DNA of 64,000 nt from Leuctra nigra (Eukaryota > Arthropoda > Insecta > Plecoptera > Leuctridae), in NCBI GenBank assembly GCA_934045905.1, contig OW203762.1, forward strand, positions 50,865,411 through 50,929,410, written 5' to 3'. The translations under genes and the position numbers were made by a program. This document shows positions 1 through 12,565 of the stretch, piece by piece; within the stretch, counting starts at the first letter, position 1; the number at the start of each line of letters is the position of its first letter. The notes under the pieces were generated by a model that did no database searches, was not told where the DNA came from, and was given only the letters and a program-made list of their open reading frames with translations.

Positions 1-3000
1 TTTGGTAGTGCGTCGAGCGTGAAAATGCTAGCTGTCAATTACCATCTGTCCATAGCAACGCATTCACAGATTAATAAAACATCCGTTTGCGCGGAATGCA
101 GTCGACTGACTACTTCAATGGCAGGAAGAAATTATTTACACTGCTTTAATTGTGAGGGTTGAAGTCGTGAAAGTTGTTTTTGTCCTGGTCATTTATTATT
201 GGCCCGGCTACTGAAACCGTTGTTTTGGTGACTGCGTTAATATTAAATACTCATGAAGTACGCCGAGTGCACACACAATGCGTTTCACTGACATCAAGTT
301 ACTTTATGAAAAGTGTTTAAAATGTCTCTGCTAAATATGAAAATATGTATTCGGACGTTTTGTAATTTCGCTTCGTTATAAAAAGAACGGGGAAAACATT
401 CGATGCGTTAAAATGTAGCATAATTGAAATAACTAACAGCGAGTGGTAAAAGAACATAAAATCATATACATTTGAGGTGCACGAATGATTCTTTCACTTT
501 GTGATCATTTACGCTCTTTTCTTGACATGAGAAGTGATGAATCAAGTTTGCAGTTACCTACAAATCCTTCACAATCTCTCGGTGCATAAATGATGATTAT
601 GATATTATGATGATTCCCGAAAATGTTGCTATCACCGACACAGCCTAAACGACTGAATCGATCTATCTGAAATTTTAACCACCTTGGCGTCTGAGGTGCA
701 CTCACCCTTATGACTTTTTTGATGCCGCCATTCTGAAACCGGAAGGGACGTCATATATCGAAACCGGGTTGATTAAGTAAAAACGCAACTTTTCATTACC
801 TACTTTCAAATTAACTTTTCATATTAGTTGTTTTAACGTGATGTCAAAACAAGAACGAAATTCAGAACGACAACTTGTTTATTCGGACACGACCAGTATC
901 TAATATTAGAGGTAAAAAAATCTCTAGATGTGAAGAAATAAACTAGGAAAAGGCTCCGTGTAACGCGTTGATGAGCGATCACCGATACTTGCAACATCTC
1001 CAACCGAACACGATTCACTTCAAAGATACCTAACTAATAACATTATGACTGATTTTCATTGCAACTCTCTGGAACAATTTTATAACAGACCAACGTACTC
1101 AATTTGGTACTTTTCGACGAACACTCTTGACAGCTATTTCAAGTGACAAAACGTTTGTTATTTGACGGATTGGGCTGGAAATGTGTAAAATATGACATAA
1201 TGTTGGTCTTGAACACGATGCAAATTTGAACTTAATTGGAACATTTTGATTTTCGACCAATCAGAAGATATTATTTTAACTTTAACCAATTAGAGGATTT
1301 GGCTGAAATTTTGTAAAATTTGATAATATTACAAATATTGTTTTTGGTCTTAATGACCAAAAACAAATTGGTCGGACCGTCAAATATGATTTTTTTTTTA
1401 AATTTGAACCAATCAACGAATCTGAAGAAATGTGAATCTGCAAACCGCTGAGTTGGTATTTACATGTGTGCAAAATTTCATTTGTATCGAAGGGACGGTA
1501 CGACCATGTAGGTACCTATACCGGCAGTAACAGAGAAAAACAGGGGTCCGTGACAAAAGAACGGAAAAGGAGACGCTCGCGTCGCTCGTTCAATAATCAC
1601 AATTATTGTATCTCTTTGTTTGTTTGTTAACTCTTTGTTCTGCAGTATACGAACGCGACACGTTTAAATTATAGTCTTCGAGGTGATGCTCATTTAGCGA
1701 ATCAACATTTACCTGGTTTGCAGTTACAAAGAAAACAAGTGCTATTGTACACGATCGTCGCAAATATAACACCTCAGCTGTTCTCATTCCCAAGAGAGCT
1801 TAATTATCGTCTGAGAACTTGTAATTATCTGGTCGCAGTGCAGCTAAGCCTCCAAGTCTGCATCAGCCAATGCAATTTGTACAGTGGACGTCTTGACCTA
1901 GAAAGTGTTCATACACACATCTGAAGCACGGGCTATAGATTGTTCTCCAACATTCAAGCAATCCATCGACTCTGATTGTAGTAATGTTACGCGGTACTAT
2001 TCCCCAGGCGGCCGTGGAAAAGAAAGAAACAGAATTTACCCCCGTGTTAAGTTGGCCTTGGGGTAAACTTATCGAAGAATTATTAACCCCCACTTGATGC
2101 CAATGGATGGATTTTACATTTGGATATATTATTTGCCACGAGAAAAGCATTTCTCTGAGAAATCTAACAACACATCAGGGCTAGAAATGACCTCCTTATG
2201 GAATTCACCCAATCCTGGTGCAGAATACATCCATGCATTTGCAAGCAGCTAAAGCAAAGGAATACTACTCGATATATATTGGAAGGATAATTTTCTAGAC
2301 GCGGTGAACCGAATTTCTCCCGACGATTTCCACTCAGATATTTCGGCGGATCCAAGTTATGAACTTTTTTGATTGATTCTTCAAAGGGAAAGAAAATATG
2401 AAAAGTTAAATTAATCAAAAAGTCCCAAAGTGACGTCGAGTATAAGAAATATAACTTGTTTTTCGAGTAGCAAAATTTCAATCTCCTTTCATTCGCGCGA
2501 CTGGCTTGTTCGCTGCCATTGCCAGAGATCTGGAGTGATGTATCGAGCTCAGGTGGCGCCTAGCTGCAACTCTGTGTGGCGCCTCTGCACGGTCAACAAT
2601 TATCATGCTTTGTTGTCGCACGCACGCTGTAATTACTTGATTATTACGTTCCACTGTGTACTTAGAGTAAACCTAACATCAAGGATGGAGTGAGACAACA
2701 TGATCTAGCAAGAACAGGACTACTGGAAAAGAACTATCTTTATGTACCAATTACATGACTTAAGATGAAATATCGTCCGGTTATTCGGCGTCACCAAAAA
2801 GTCCCAGATCCACATTCAAGTTAGTTTACTGTTAAGTTTCCGTGTAGGTAAGTTTACCTACAGTGGAATCAAAACTTTGGACAAGGTAAATCCTGCAAGT
2901 TATGGTGCAATCTCACTGTTCCGACCCTCACCCTCCGCAACGCCCTCCCCTAAGACCAACACGGCACCTCCACCGCGACTTTATATGCTGTTAAAACACC

Positions 3001-3120
3001 GCTCTAGATCGACTGATGTCTACAAACTCGGGTGTAAATCTAGACGTAAGTGTATGCATTCCGATCTGCGATAATAGGACACGAAACAATTAAAGACTTG
3101 GGCAATTTGATCGTATTTCA
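1..3120. other. No gene seen
   Basis: AT-rich sequence with only short chance open frames. A CTCF-like AGGTGGCGCC lies at 2551-2560. A possible 2849-3050 exon was considered and rejected. Confidence 0.5.
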
Positions 3121-3146
3121 TAGTTAACTTTTGAGTGTACGATTGC

Positions 3147-3214
3147 TCACGTGATACTCGGATTGAGTCACGTGATGGCGTGAGTCACGTGACTGCTCAC
3201 TTCGACTCACGTCA
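3147..3214. promoter_or_regulatory. Cluster of three palindromic CACGTG E-boxes
   Basis: CACGTG at 3148-3153, 3169-3174 and 3186-3191, each within TCACGTGA. The third is the full palindrome GTCACGTGAC, identical to the CLEAR element bound by TFEB/MITF-type bHLH-ZIP factors. A degenerate fourth site (CTCACGTCA) follows at about 3206. The repeated gagtcacgtga context suggests local duplication. Confidence 0.6.
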
Positions 3215-5634
3215 AGAGCAGATTACCTTATCATAAACATCTCATTTTCTCCTATGTCAAATCATATCCATCTTTATCCTCAACGGGACGCCTCTCGAGC
3301 TTGTTTTCTTCTTTTATAAATTACAAATCAAAAGCTAGATCGAATTTGACGCACCAGTGCACTCGATCGATTCCAAGCGTTTTGAAATTCCGGAAGCGAC
3401 GCTGGCCCGCGTGTATGATTTTTATTTTGTATGTTTCTGCTTCATCAATTCAGTCCGACGTTTGTCTTAAGCTTGTTTCTTGTTTTTCAAAAAGAACTAT
3501 TCTGTGTGATCTTTTAGGAAACTGCCAACCGTGCTTGATGGTTTCAAAGCTAGTTATACAAAGAAATGGAAGAGTCCAAGGAACTCAATTTGTTACGCAA
3601 TGAGAATAAAACTCGACCAAAAAAGACCACAATAATCTTTCTTCAAAATGTTTCTGTCATAATATAGAATCACATGCCCAGCGGTCAACAAAAAATTGTT
3701 TTGAAAAAGTAAGCCGTAACTCCTTTCATTATAATATATTGAGTTTTCAAGTCAGTGGCCACCTCACTAATCTCGGAAGTAACAAGAACGAACTCACCCT
3801 CATTCCACCACCAAGTTTCCAAAAAGTATCATTATTCATTACGAAATTCGGCCAAACTTTTTCTCAAAAGAACGCCACCCAATTGGCTGACTCCAACAGC
3901 GCCACATATCAAACGAATCAAATTCGATTCGTAAAAAATATTACGTTCACTGCATTTAAAGAATAACGACGCCAACTTGCACAAAACAACGATTTTCAAC
4001 AATCTCAAGAGTTAAATTTTCATATAATTTCTCGTGACCAATTGAGACCAACGTTCTGCTGGCAACAGATTTACCTCTTGCAAGATGCTGAGTTATAATG
4101 CGGGAAATATACAAGTATAATCTACGACTTGAGATCCAACAAAATAATGAATTCACCATAAATGAGGTGACGGTTAGCAGTAAGCGGTTTCATGCTAGCC
4201 TCAGTAGGCCCTTCTGCATCCAGCAACTTGTGTTCCGACTCGGGAGTTCACATTTTACAAGCAGCGCAGGAGTGGCAACTCATTAACTAGAACTTACAAG
4301 AGTCATACAAACAAGAACTCATCTGCATATTTCCCGCCCTCGTCGGCCTTAAAAATATCAACTTTAAGTCGGCCTAACGTTTACAAAACTTATTCTCGTG
4401 ACGACCCAAGACTTTTATCGTCACACGATTTCATGTGCATTGAGCTTCGTTTCGTCGGTCACGCGTGTGTCCTCATTAGTCGTCGCGACGCCTTCCGATC
4501 CGACGCCTTGTGACGTCGCACGCTAAACGAGTAGGAAAGGGGCTGAATATACGACACTGTAGACGACGCTCCACATTCAAACACGTACCGACTCAAGAAC
4601 ACAAACTGGGAGACTATTTACATTGGTTATAAGAAAGTATAAGGGAGTTACTGATCTCTTCCTTATTCTCTGGAGGCATGGATATTCTCTGAGTGGGTTG
4701 AGGCTAGGAAATTTATTCCTGAGATCGGATAAATTATTTTCTTCCTCCAAAACGCATGTTCCAGTGGGATATTTTTTCTTATTAGAGATATACTTGCGAT
4801 TGTTTGTTAAGCCGAACCATCTCAAAAGAAATGATTCTATATGATCCATCTTTCGAAACTACATTTCCAGAGGATATATTTTAAATCTGCGATAAAACGA
4901 AGGATTTAACGTTTTTCAACGGAATGAATCAGCCGGAGAAGTATGTTTTCCCGAATGGAAATGTAATCCCGAACTGGACGGCTAGCGTCGCGGGGGTCGC
5001 AAGTCCAGACTCGCTCATGTGTATCGAAACTCCCCTCCAAAAACAGTTTTGCACAGTCATGTTAAATCGCGTACCTTGCAGAGCCGCTCCACTGGTCGCC
5101 GTTTGTTGCATTCAATTGCGATAGAATAGTTCGAAAATGACTACGTGGCGCGCGCGTCGCTTTCAAACATATAGGTAGATAAATTTCGCTTGAAACGCGA
5201 CGAGAAATGGGTTTACAAATTGAGTAAAAGTTAGAAAATTAATTAAAATATATGACAAACCGAAGCATTTTCAAAGCGATTCATAATATAGCGTCCGAGC
5301 ATGGAAAATGTAATTAAATTACTTCATTACGGGAGCGCAGGTACAGCGTGGTGTAACAGTTTGATAATAATTCTGAAAGACCCATTACTGCTGAAGCAAA
5401 ACCGTGCAGCTTCACGTAATTTTATTAGAATTACAGAGGTTTAACAAAACTAAGAAGTTCCAGGAAACGGGACGTGGGAATGGATAAAGACATTGTTATT
5501 TTGTCGAGTAATATAATTCTGTAGTTATTGGTTAACGTGCAATACTGTTAAGTGCTCTAAGCAGTAACTTGTTCGCCAATGGCAGGTCAGCTTCGTGACA
5601 CTAGCCATGGTTAGTGGATGCACTTGTCTTCCAG
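3215..5634. other. No gene seen
   Basis: Non-coding as far as I can tell. A CpG-rich islet with GACGCC/CGTCGCGACG motifs lies near 4437-4524. Confidence 0.5.
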
Positions 5635-5868
5635 TGTGCCGTGCGGATAGAATATATTCTTGGTAAGATGCCAATGAAATCGGGTGTAAATAGTCAAGTC
5701 AGGAACCTACTTCAAGGCATTCCCGTCAGGCTCGAGCGAGACTGGAGAGAATTGTTGACTACAGATCGTTTGAACAAGACTTTGAAGGGGTTGTCTTCTG
5801 AAAACGAACAAAAGTTGGTTCGTTTGGCATTAGAACGTCGCGCCAAGGTTAGGGGGTTAGATCTATGA
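5635..5868 (+). CDS. Unidentified coding-like segment, possible terminal exon
   Basis: Open from a good acceptor (cacttgtcttccag, ending 5634) to a TGA at 5866-5868, 78 codons including the stop. The segment contains LLQGIPVRLERDWRELL, TTDRLNKTLKGLSSENEQ and LVRLALERRAKVRG. The charged, leucine-rich helical composition is unlike the AT-rich surroundings. I do not recognise the family, and no upstream exon or downstream poly(A) signal supports it. It may be a host terminal exon or a fragment of a transposon protein. A GTAAGA at about 5662 could instead act as a donor. Confidence 0.3.
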   Translation, partial: CAVRIEYILGKMPMKSGVNSQVRNLLQGIPVRLERDWRELLTTDRLNKTLKGLSSENEQKLVRLALERRAKVRGLDL

Positions 5869-5952
5869 GATTGTAAGTGTAGGTGGCGAGCATACTGGCG
5901 CGAATGCAGACCGGAAGTGAGCTTTGAGAAAGTTCGAGTGTAATATTCAATG

Positions 5953-6010
5953 TTCGAGAGCTCTCGTCCGGCAAGTGCGAGGTCCTGGGTTCCAACCTCA
6001 GTATGGGAGG
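5953..6010 (+). repeat. Degenerate tRNA-like block (possible SINE head)
   Basis: The sequence gtcctgggttccaacctcag can fold as a T-arm (CTGGG / CTCAG around TTCCAAC) and matches the Pol III B-box loosely. It is preceded by a CTCG...CGAG anticodon-arm-like stem. The acceptor stem and D-arm are not recognisable, so this is not an intact tRNA gene. It resembles the internal part of a tRNA-derived SINE. Confidence 0.35.
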
Positions 6011-6892
6011 ATTATTTCACTTTTCATGTCCTTTCAAATCACGCGTATGTTGATTTAACATCCTGAGTTGAAGTTAATTAAAAGATGTATTCAGCGGGTC
6101 TCAAACTCACCTCACTTCGCTGTATTCACGAGTTTTCACAAATATCAAGTCAAAGTTTCAAAAATGCATTGATCCATTTATCAATTACCCATCATATCCC
6201 TTCTCTCATTATATGTCCTGTCATAGTTGATCAATTACAAATTATAAACAGCGTCAATGTCGATTTGGTACCACGTAATGATAGCAAATATACATTTGCG
6301 ACGCTCACCTTTAGTTGTGTTTATTTTCATGAAATAAATTATATTGATAAAATAACATTTTCCACAGAGCGTGAATACATTGACATGCCATTAGCTATTA
6401 TTTGATAAATAATTCCACATGATATTTCTATATTTGAGAATGAGTGTAGCGATAAATGTATGAATATTGAAAACATAATATGAGGTACGGTCTGTCAATC
6501 AGATCGGTAAAAGAGGTAATATTTTCTTTTAACGCGCAGAGATAAAACAGATTATATCCATTTATTACAAAATGAATCTCGTTTTTGGGATGGAAGTAAC
6601 ATGAAAACAGATAAGAGATTTCAGATCGAAGAACAAATCTTGTCTAAATAATTACCTGCGTAGGTTTCCGATGTGACGTTCTTAGCTATTACAGAGAATA
6701 TCTTATTCTTAAATACCCGAGGGGAAATCCCGAAAGTCGGTATCGTTGAAATTGTTATTCCTGCGAAAGAATCAGATAATATATTTTATCCGAGAGTTCT
6801 TCGGCGTATTTTACTTGGCGTCGACTGCCTGGTCGGCGAGGAGTTAGCATAAGTCAACAGACGATCTAGTGCCAGTCCATACGACGACGGTG

Positions 6893-6985
6893 GAAGCGGC
6901 GGGGGCGGCGGGGCGGGGGCGGGGAGGATTTAACCTGGGGGGCCGAGGAAGGAACCGAGGGTCACTACATAGGGTGGCAGGGGAG
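6893..6985 (+). other. G-rich block with G-quadruplex potential and GC boxes
   Basis: From 6901 the + strand has runs of 5, 2, 4, 5 and 4 guanines separated by single cytosines, satisfying the four-run G-quadruplex pattern with 1-4-nt loops. It also contains GGGGCGGGG (Sp1/KLF-type boxes). Further G-runs continue to 6985. This is the most G-dense stretch in an AT-rich window. No adjacent gene is recognised. Confidence 0.65.
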
Positions 6986-9900
6986 GGATGGGGTAAGTGG
7001 CTTATACATTTTGGAATATAGAATGTGGACTCGAACCAGATTGAAAATGGCAGCTTATCGGGTACAAGAAAAGTAAAAAAAGTATAAAATATTTCTTACT
7101 GTCGTTGATCTTCATTGTGTCGCGTTTTATAGGAGCAGATTTCATGGAGTCGCTGAAGAGGATGTTATTAAGAGAGAAATCAGACACCCGGCATGGTTTT
7201 GATTTCAAGGTTTAGTCGAACTGTTTTGCAGATGTCGAGGAAAGAAGTACGATGCTGTCACAAGACGTGAACATGAATGATTGCTAATTGGCTGTCGACT
7301 TTCGAGTTAGACATGTAATTGTAAGAACTTCAAATAAATTCGAATAGAATGAGTTGAATATAGTTCCGTCTTCACTGCCTGGCTCGTAAATCATGTTCTT
7401 CTACTTGCGCTTGAAGAAGTCAACTGAACGTAATGCCAACTACGTCGGCAAACTTATCGGCGCACACGAAGAAAACCTGCATCATATAAACTATGTTCAT
7501 GACCCAGTTAATACATTATGTAAATATTTGCGAACGAATATAGCAAGACATTAGAATAACAACTGTATACTGCGAATTTCTTCTGGAGATGGAAAATATA
7601 GTTTCTTCGCGTGCTTCTCAGTCTAAGGATAAGTTTGTTTCTTCCGGGTGTTAGAAGAGAGGTTCCGTTTCACGTATCCTGACGAATATTTACAATCCTT
7701 TGAACTAGACGAGTTTTTATATAAAACGTTGAATTTGTCTGCGTTAGACTAGTAATAAATTACTGCTGAGTCTCCAGTAAGAGCTCCGCCAACGAAGAAG
7801 TGTGTTTTCACTTGCTCGGGCCAGTATGTTTCAACAAACAAGCTTCAGGCAGAGCAGAGATGGAGCTGCTCTGACATCATTCAAGACGAGGTGGCAAATC
7901 TTGTTATCCATCATGAGCCTGTATTGTCAACACAAACGTGATAGTTCGATTCTAGCCAAATATTGTACCTAAAGCTAAAATGTTTCAAGTGAAAGAGTGC
8001 TTTTCTATTTTTATAGACGTCATCATTTTAACCATGCCGCTCAGAACTTCCCCAATATGTATTTGTAATCTCACTACAAGTGGTGGCAGATGGTGGGACG
8101 AGCCCTAAAAGTTAAATGTCTTATTGTTTTCCGTAATCCATGAATCGTTTCCGTGTACGCAAGTTAATTTATGTCTTCTATTACTACCTACTACCCCCGT
8201 TACTCCTGTTACCCTTGTAATATATTATCTACTGCTTCGGCCTGAAACATGTTTGCTGAGGCGACATAACGGCCTTCCTTCGCCTATGAAATGATGAAGA
8301 CCGTGCTATGATCTAAATCTTTTGTCAATATTTGCCCCGGCATGATGAGAGAGCTGCTATGCACTAGACTATGCCCGCATATAATGGCAAACAACAAGAC
8401 AGTGTCGTACACTCGGCCCAGAGACTAATACAAATTGTATTTTTAACGGGGAAATAAAGTTCCACCTTGGTGGTGCGAGGCGAGTCATAAAGAAGTTCGG
8501 TGAAACCGCGATGCGTGGAGGTCTCGTCGTCAAACCGCCGTCGTAAAACTCGTGCCGAGGAATGAAGATTTGGTCTTAGCGTGGATCGAAACAACTACTC
8601 ATTGCCTCTGACTTGATTGAAACCAGAAGACTTGAAATCCTCAGATCTTTCCTCGCGAAAAGAAGCGAACACGAGATAAGAATGAGAATTTTAACGTTCT
8701 TCTGAAACGAACTTGGATTAATTTGGACCTTCGCCGGTGATTGGTGGTTCCCACAAGCAACTCTCGCCACTTCTCTTTCTGATCTTCATTTTTTTACCAT
8801 TTTATATTCTTCACCGGTATTTTCTGTGTGCGTAGGTGCAAATAAAGTAGATGCAAATTCGCTTAAGTATTCTTTCAGAATAAGTTTCGACTGAAGATGA
8901 ATGGCCAACGCGGTTATGGGTATAAGACTTTGTGTTTCCCCGTGTTTTCCACAATGTGAATAGCTCGCTTTCCTGTTTAGTCGGTGAAGTTTTCCTGCAA
9001 CATTAGCCGGTTGCCGCTCTATACAGCTCTGTCGCGATGTAAAGAAGAGCTTCAAACTGTGAGACAATTTATTACTCACCATCCCTTCTCCCGTGCTCGA
9101 TCTTACGCGCTTTTCAGGCGTTTTCTTTGAAACGCTGTGCAAGCAGCTTCTCTATACAAATATCCTCCTTGAAGTGCCAATTATATTGAAATATACAGCG
9201 TAATAGAGCCGTTGATGCAACAACATTAATTTAAGTGTCGAGAGCGATTTGTTACCGTAATATTTTGATCACGGAAAATTAATTTGCGTTCAACACATGC
9301 TTCAAGACATAAATTGAACGCTCGGTTTCTATTATCAACATGCTAAGTTCACTGATACTTAGAACTCAAGTATGCAATAATTTGTGGTATTTACAAAGCA
9401 ACGAATCAGCCAATAAAAGCTCTAGAATTACGGTCTATCATAAAGTTAAGGAGCCGAGTAGTAAATCCTCGTTTATTCTCCGCTTATTAATATATGAAGA
9501 TAACAGTAGCTGTTGGAACAATCAGCATCACGCAGTTGAGTGTGTCGCTTTGCCTCGTCCGGTCACGCCGAGTGGATTAATTAAAGTGCCCGGAATGAAT
9601 TGCCGTGTCTTTATTAATAACGTAGGAGTGAAAGGTTTTTAATGAAATTGTGTAGGAATCACGATTGACATGAAATAAAGCTTTCCGTCCCTCAGGAGAT
9701 TTGCAATGTGATCGAATGACATGACCCCCCCCCCCCCCCCCCCAACGCTCCACGAGCGACATCACCGATGATTGGTTGCACTAGTCTTGATTTTGTGCAT
9801 CGAGTAATATTTGTAACATTTGAATTATTCAATAATTTGCTTCGATTACTAAGTGAACGTGATTGACAAGCAATAATCACGAACGAGAGTATTAAAAGCT

Positions 9901-10331
9901 TCGAATTTAAAATGCTGTTACGAATGAAAATTGGAATGTAATGCTTCACGTCATGTTTCGTTTAATTAGTATATTGATATCGCATTTCCAGGCAAAATCC
10001 ACGAGTGAAAAGATACATATTAATCGAGCTGAATCCATTCAATGACAGATTTATACAAGAGGCCGAAATTCTCATTGCTATTCCTTTACAGACGTTGATG
10101 AAAGAGAATGATTTCTTTTCTGCGATTCCAATGCCATATATTGATAGCGTAGAAAGGAAATCTTTGAGAAAATGAAGCGAAACTCTAAAATGAAAGTGAA
10201 ATGGAATTGAAAAAGCGAGAAAAGTATTTCCCCTGCAGCTTCATGTTTTCCAAGTGTTCCAGCTCGCAGCTATCAGTCTAATTCTGTCTTTGTTTGCGGC
10301 AATGAAAAGGTGTTATTTTGTTCGATTGCAG
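6986..10331. other. Non-coding, probably intergenic or intronic
   Basis: No convincing exons before the one at 10332. It contains one LTR-tail-like nonamer (8081) and the poly-C tract. A 118-codon open frame on - near 8.8-9.1 kb has no domain-like features. Confidence 0.45.
9725..9743 (+). repeat. Poly-C tract (19 C)
   Basis: An uninterrupted run of 19 cytosines. Shorter homopolymer G/C runs are at about 16847-16857 and 16915-16926 (G) and 47307-47318 (C). Confidence 0.9.
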
Positions 10332-10421
10332 GAGAGACGGCTGTCGAACAACAAGAACGGCAGTACATCGAGAAGAGCAACGCGTTGAAGACACTTCCAC
10401 TCGACGATCGATTATACGCCA
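10332..10421 (+). CDS. Orphan 90-nt internal exon of an unidentified gene
   Basis: A strong acceptor (tttgttcgattgcag) precedes 90 nt that end at a consensus GTGAGT donor. Phase is 1 at both ends. The only open frame encodes ETAVEQQERQYIEKSNAL followed by KTLPLDDRLYA. The other two frames are weaker: one hits a stop and the other gives a very Arg/Thr-rich string. The peptide is hydrophilic, acidic/basic mixed, and reads like a real protein segment, perhaps helical at its start. I do not recognise the family. A symmetric phase-1 exon of 30 residues could be skipped or included without shifting the frame. No partner exon is identified nearby, so its introns must be long. Confidence 0.55.
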
Positions 10422-10479
10422 GTGAGTAAACAAATCAATTCAGAGTTACCAACAAACAAAGTGTTCCGCAAACATCATT

Positions 10480-10527
10480 AACGTGTCGTTAGAGGACACG
10501 TTTTATGCGAACAAAACACATTCGCAT
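10480..10527 (+). repeat. Two adjacent short hairpins downstream of the orphan exon
   Basis: Stem 1 pairs AACGTGTC (10480-10487) with GACACGTT (10495-10502). Stem 2 pairs ATGCGAA (10505-10511) with TTCGCAT (10521-10527). They begin 58 nt after the GTGAGT donor and are separated from each other by 2 nt. Confidence 0.6.
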
Positions 10528-12565
10528 TAATTAGCTAGGGCCAAGCTAACACCCCCAAGCTAATGAAGTAATTGTAGCTTGTGGATAGGTAGGAGTCGAA
10601 ATTCACGTTACCAATGATGTTGGAAATATATAATAAATTAGCTTACATGGGGATGTAATTGGGTCATATTATCGTTAACAGTTGATATATTGTAATTTAA
10701 CAAGCTTAGTCCAACTATCCAGGCAGTAGTACAGCGCAATTAGTACACTGGCGTACATATGTCGCTGTTGCACTCTGCCAGATGACAGGGTGCTTTGATT
10801 TCCCAAGAGATCGCAGTGCACACAGAATTATTGGCGAGCTTAGTGAGAGCAAAAATAAAAGCCCCTGATAATTGACATAATCAATTTGAATTCATAACTT
10901 GAAATATTAGGATGCATGACCTTAACGAAGCCACAAGGGAGTTACTGATTGGCAGCATAGACAGTTATGAATGAGATTGATATCATGATCGTCTCACTGG
11001 TAATTCGCATCACATAACAACAATATTTGGACATATTCCATTCTCTGGTCCCTCAACCACGTTTCCATTAAAAGGCCATGTCTACCGGACGTTGTCCGAA
11101 AAAGAGTACGTTTTTTCAGGTCAAATTGAAAAACAAACAATCGTGTGTCACTTCGGTTCTCTCTAAAATAGAAACGCAGCTTTTCAGTGAAGTTAAAAAA
11201 AGAGATGCGATACAAAACTCTGTCTGGATTCAAGAAGCAAGTTAGTTCACCGACATTCTCATGAGAATTGGCAAATGCATAGACGCCTATTTACCATAAT
11301 GCATTATTTATAGTGGCAGTTATTTTGCGAGCTCCCACCTACGCGTCCAAGGCAATTATTCGAGGTGTAATGAACGGGGGGGCTACGATAGCCGCTGGCG
11401 ATAGGTTCCCACGTACCGACACAGAGCGCGTTGACCGGCGGAAATGTGAAACGTTAACGCGTTACATTAACGGAAAATCATGTAATATACTGCCGCAAGT
11501 GATACCTAACGACTCAAATAACAATGTTGAAACACCGCAACGGCGATCTTTATTACCCTCATGTTCAAAACGCAAACAGAGATAAGGGAATACAGAAATG
11601 TCGGTGGACTTTTTAATCTCGTTTTTTTCTTATGGAAATATTAGGTCGATTATTATTTTTCACCTGAATGTGGCAGTAAAACCGATGCTTCGGTCGAATC
11701 GTGTAATTGTAATATTGCCAGCTGTTAGTTGCCATGGCAATGGGATCCTCGATTCACTACGCTTTACACAATCATCGCTATGATCATTTTCTTGCCGATA
11801 AAAGACGTTACTGCTTTACCACAACTTTTCGGTCTCTGCTGGTATCCGTAATTAAGTGCACGTTAGTTAACAGCCAGTTTAAAAAAGATGTTAACACTTT
11901 GGGTTCGTATGCTCGTTGGAAATGGTGACTCGCATGTAAATGGTATTTTAATTTCTCCGCCGAGTGCACCCGTCTCATTGGAACTAGTAAATTCTGTATA
12001 ATTACATGCATTAAGAGCCTGCTCGTGCATTCCTCCAATAAAGTGAAGTGCATGGCTTTAAGCGACGCCCGTAATGTCGTCTCGGCGCTTCGGGCAGGCC
12101 TATCAACATGCCTCAACACTTCATAAGGTTCCAAATTGCGCCGCCATCGATACCATTCTCCGGCGAGAATAGAAATAAAATATCTCTTGATTTGCAAAGT
12201 AGCCATTATTTTTTATAACTTTTAAACTCCCCGGGGCTTCGTTATAAAATTTTCCCAGGGTACTTGGAGAAGTTCTGAAAGGCAGGAAATAGCATGCGAA
12301 TTAATGAGAACTGTTAAAACGTTTTATTCATTTTGTGAACGTATTTTTATTAGGCTTTTAAAAATAAATGCATCTTCATCCAGCTTTGAACCTAATAGTT
12401 GGACATTACGGGACCTATGTGTTTAGACTGCTCATTTTAATTTACGGCATTTAGCGATTGCTCAATTTGTGCAAATTAATACTTTCCCAAAGAGACTCTG
12501 AAACTACTCATAAAACTGCTCCTCACGTAATGAAAGTAATCGTAACTTGAGAAACGAAGATGGGG
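10528..12565. other. No gene seen
   Basis: AT-rich. A 132-codon open frame on - (11808-12206) has no recognisable motif and no splice support. Confidence 0.45.

Noticed and set aside
2849..3050. Possible exon between a tacctacag acceptor and a GTAAGT donor, Pro/Ser/Thr-rich
   Set aside because: Low-complexity composition, contains the dispersed 14-mer, and no partner exon; more likely repeat-derived.
8786..9142. 118-codon open frame on -
   Set aside because: No recognisable motif; composition like background.
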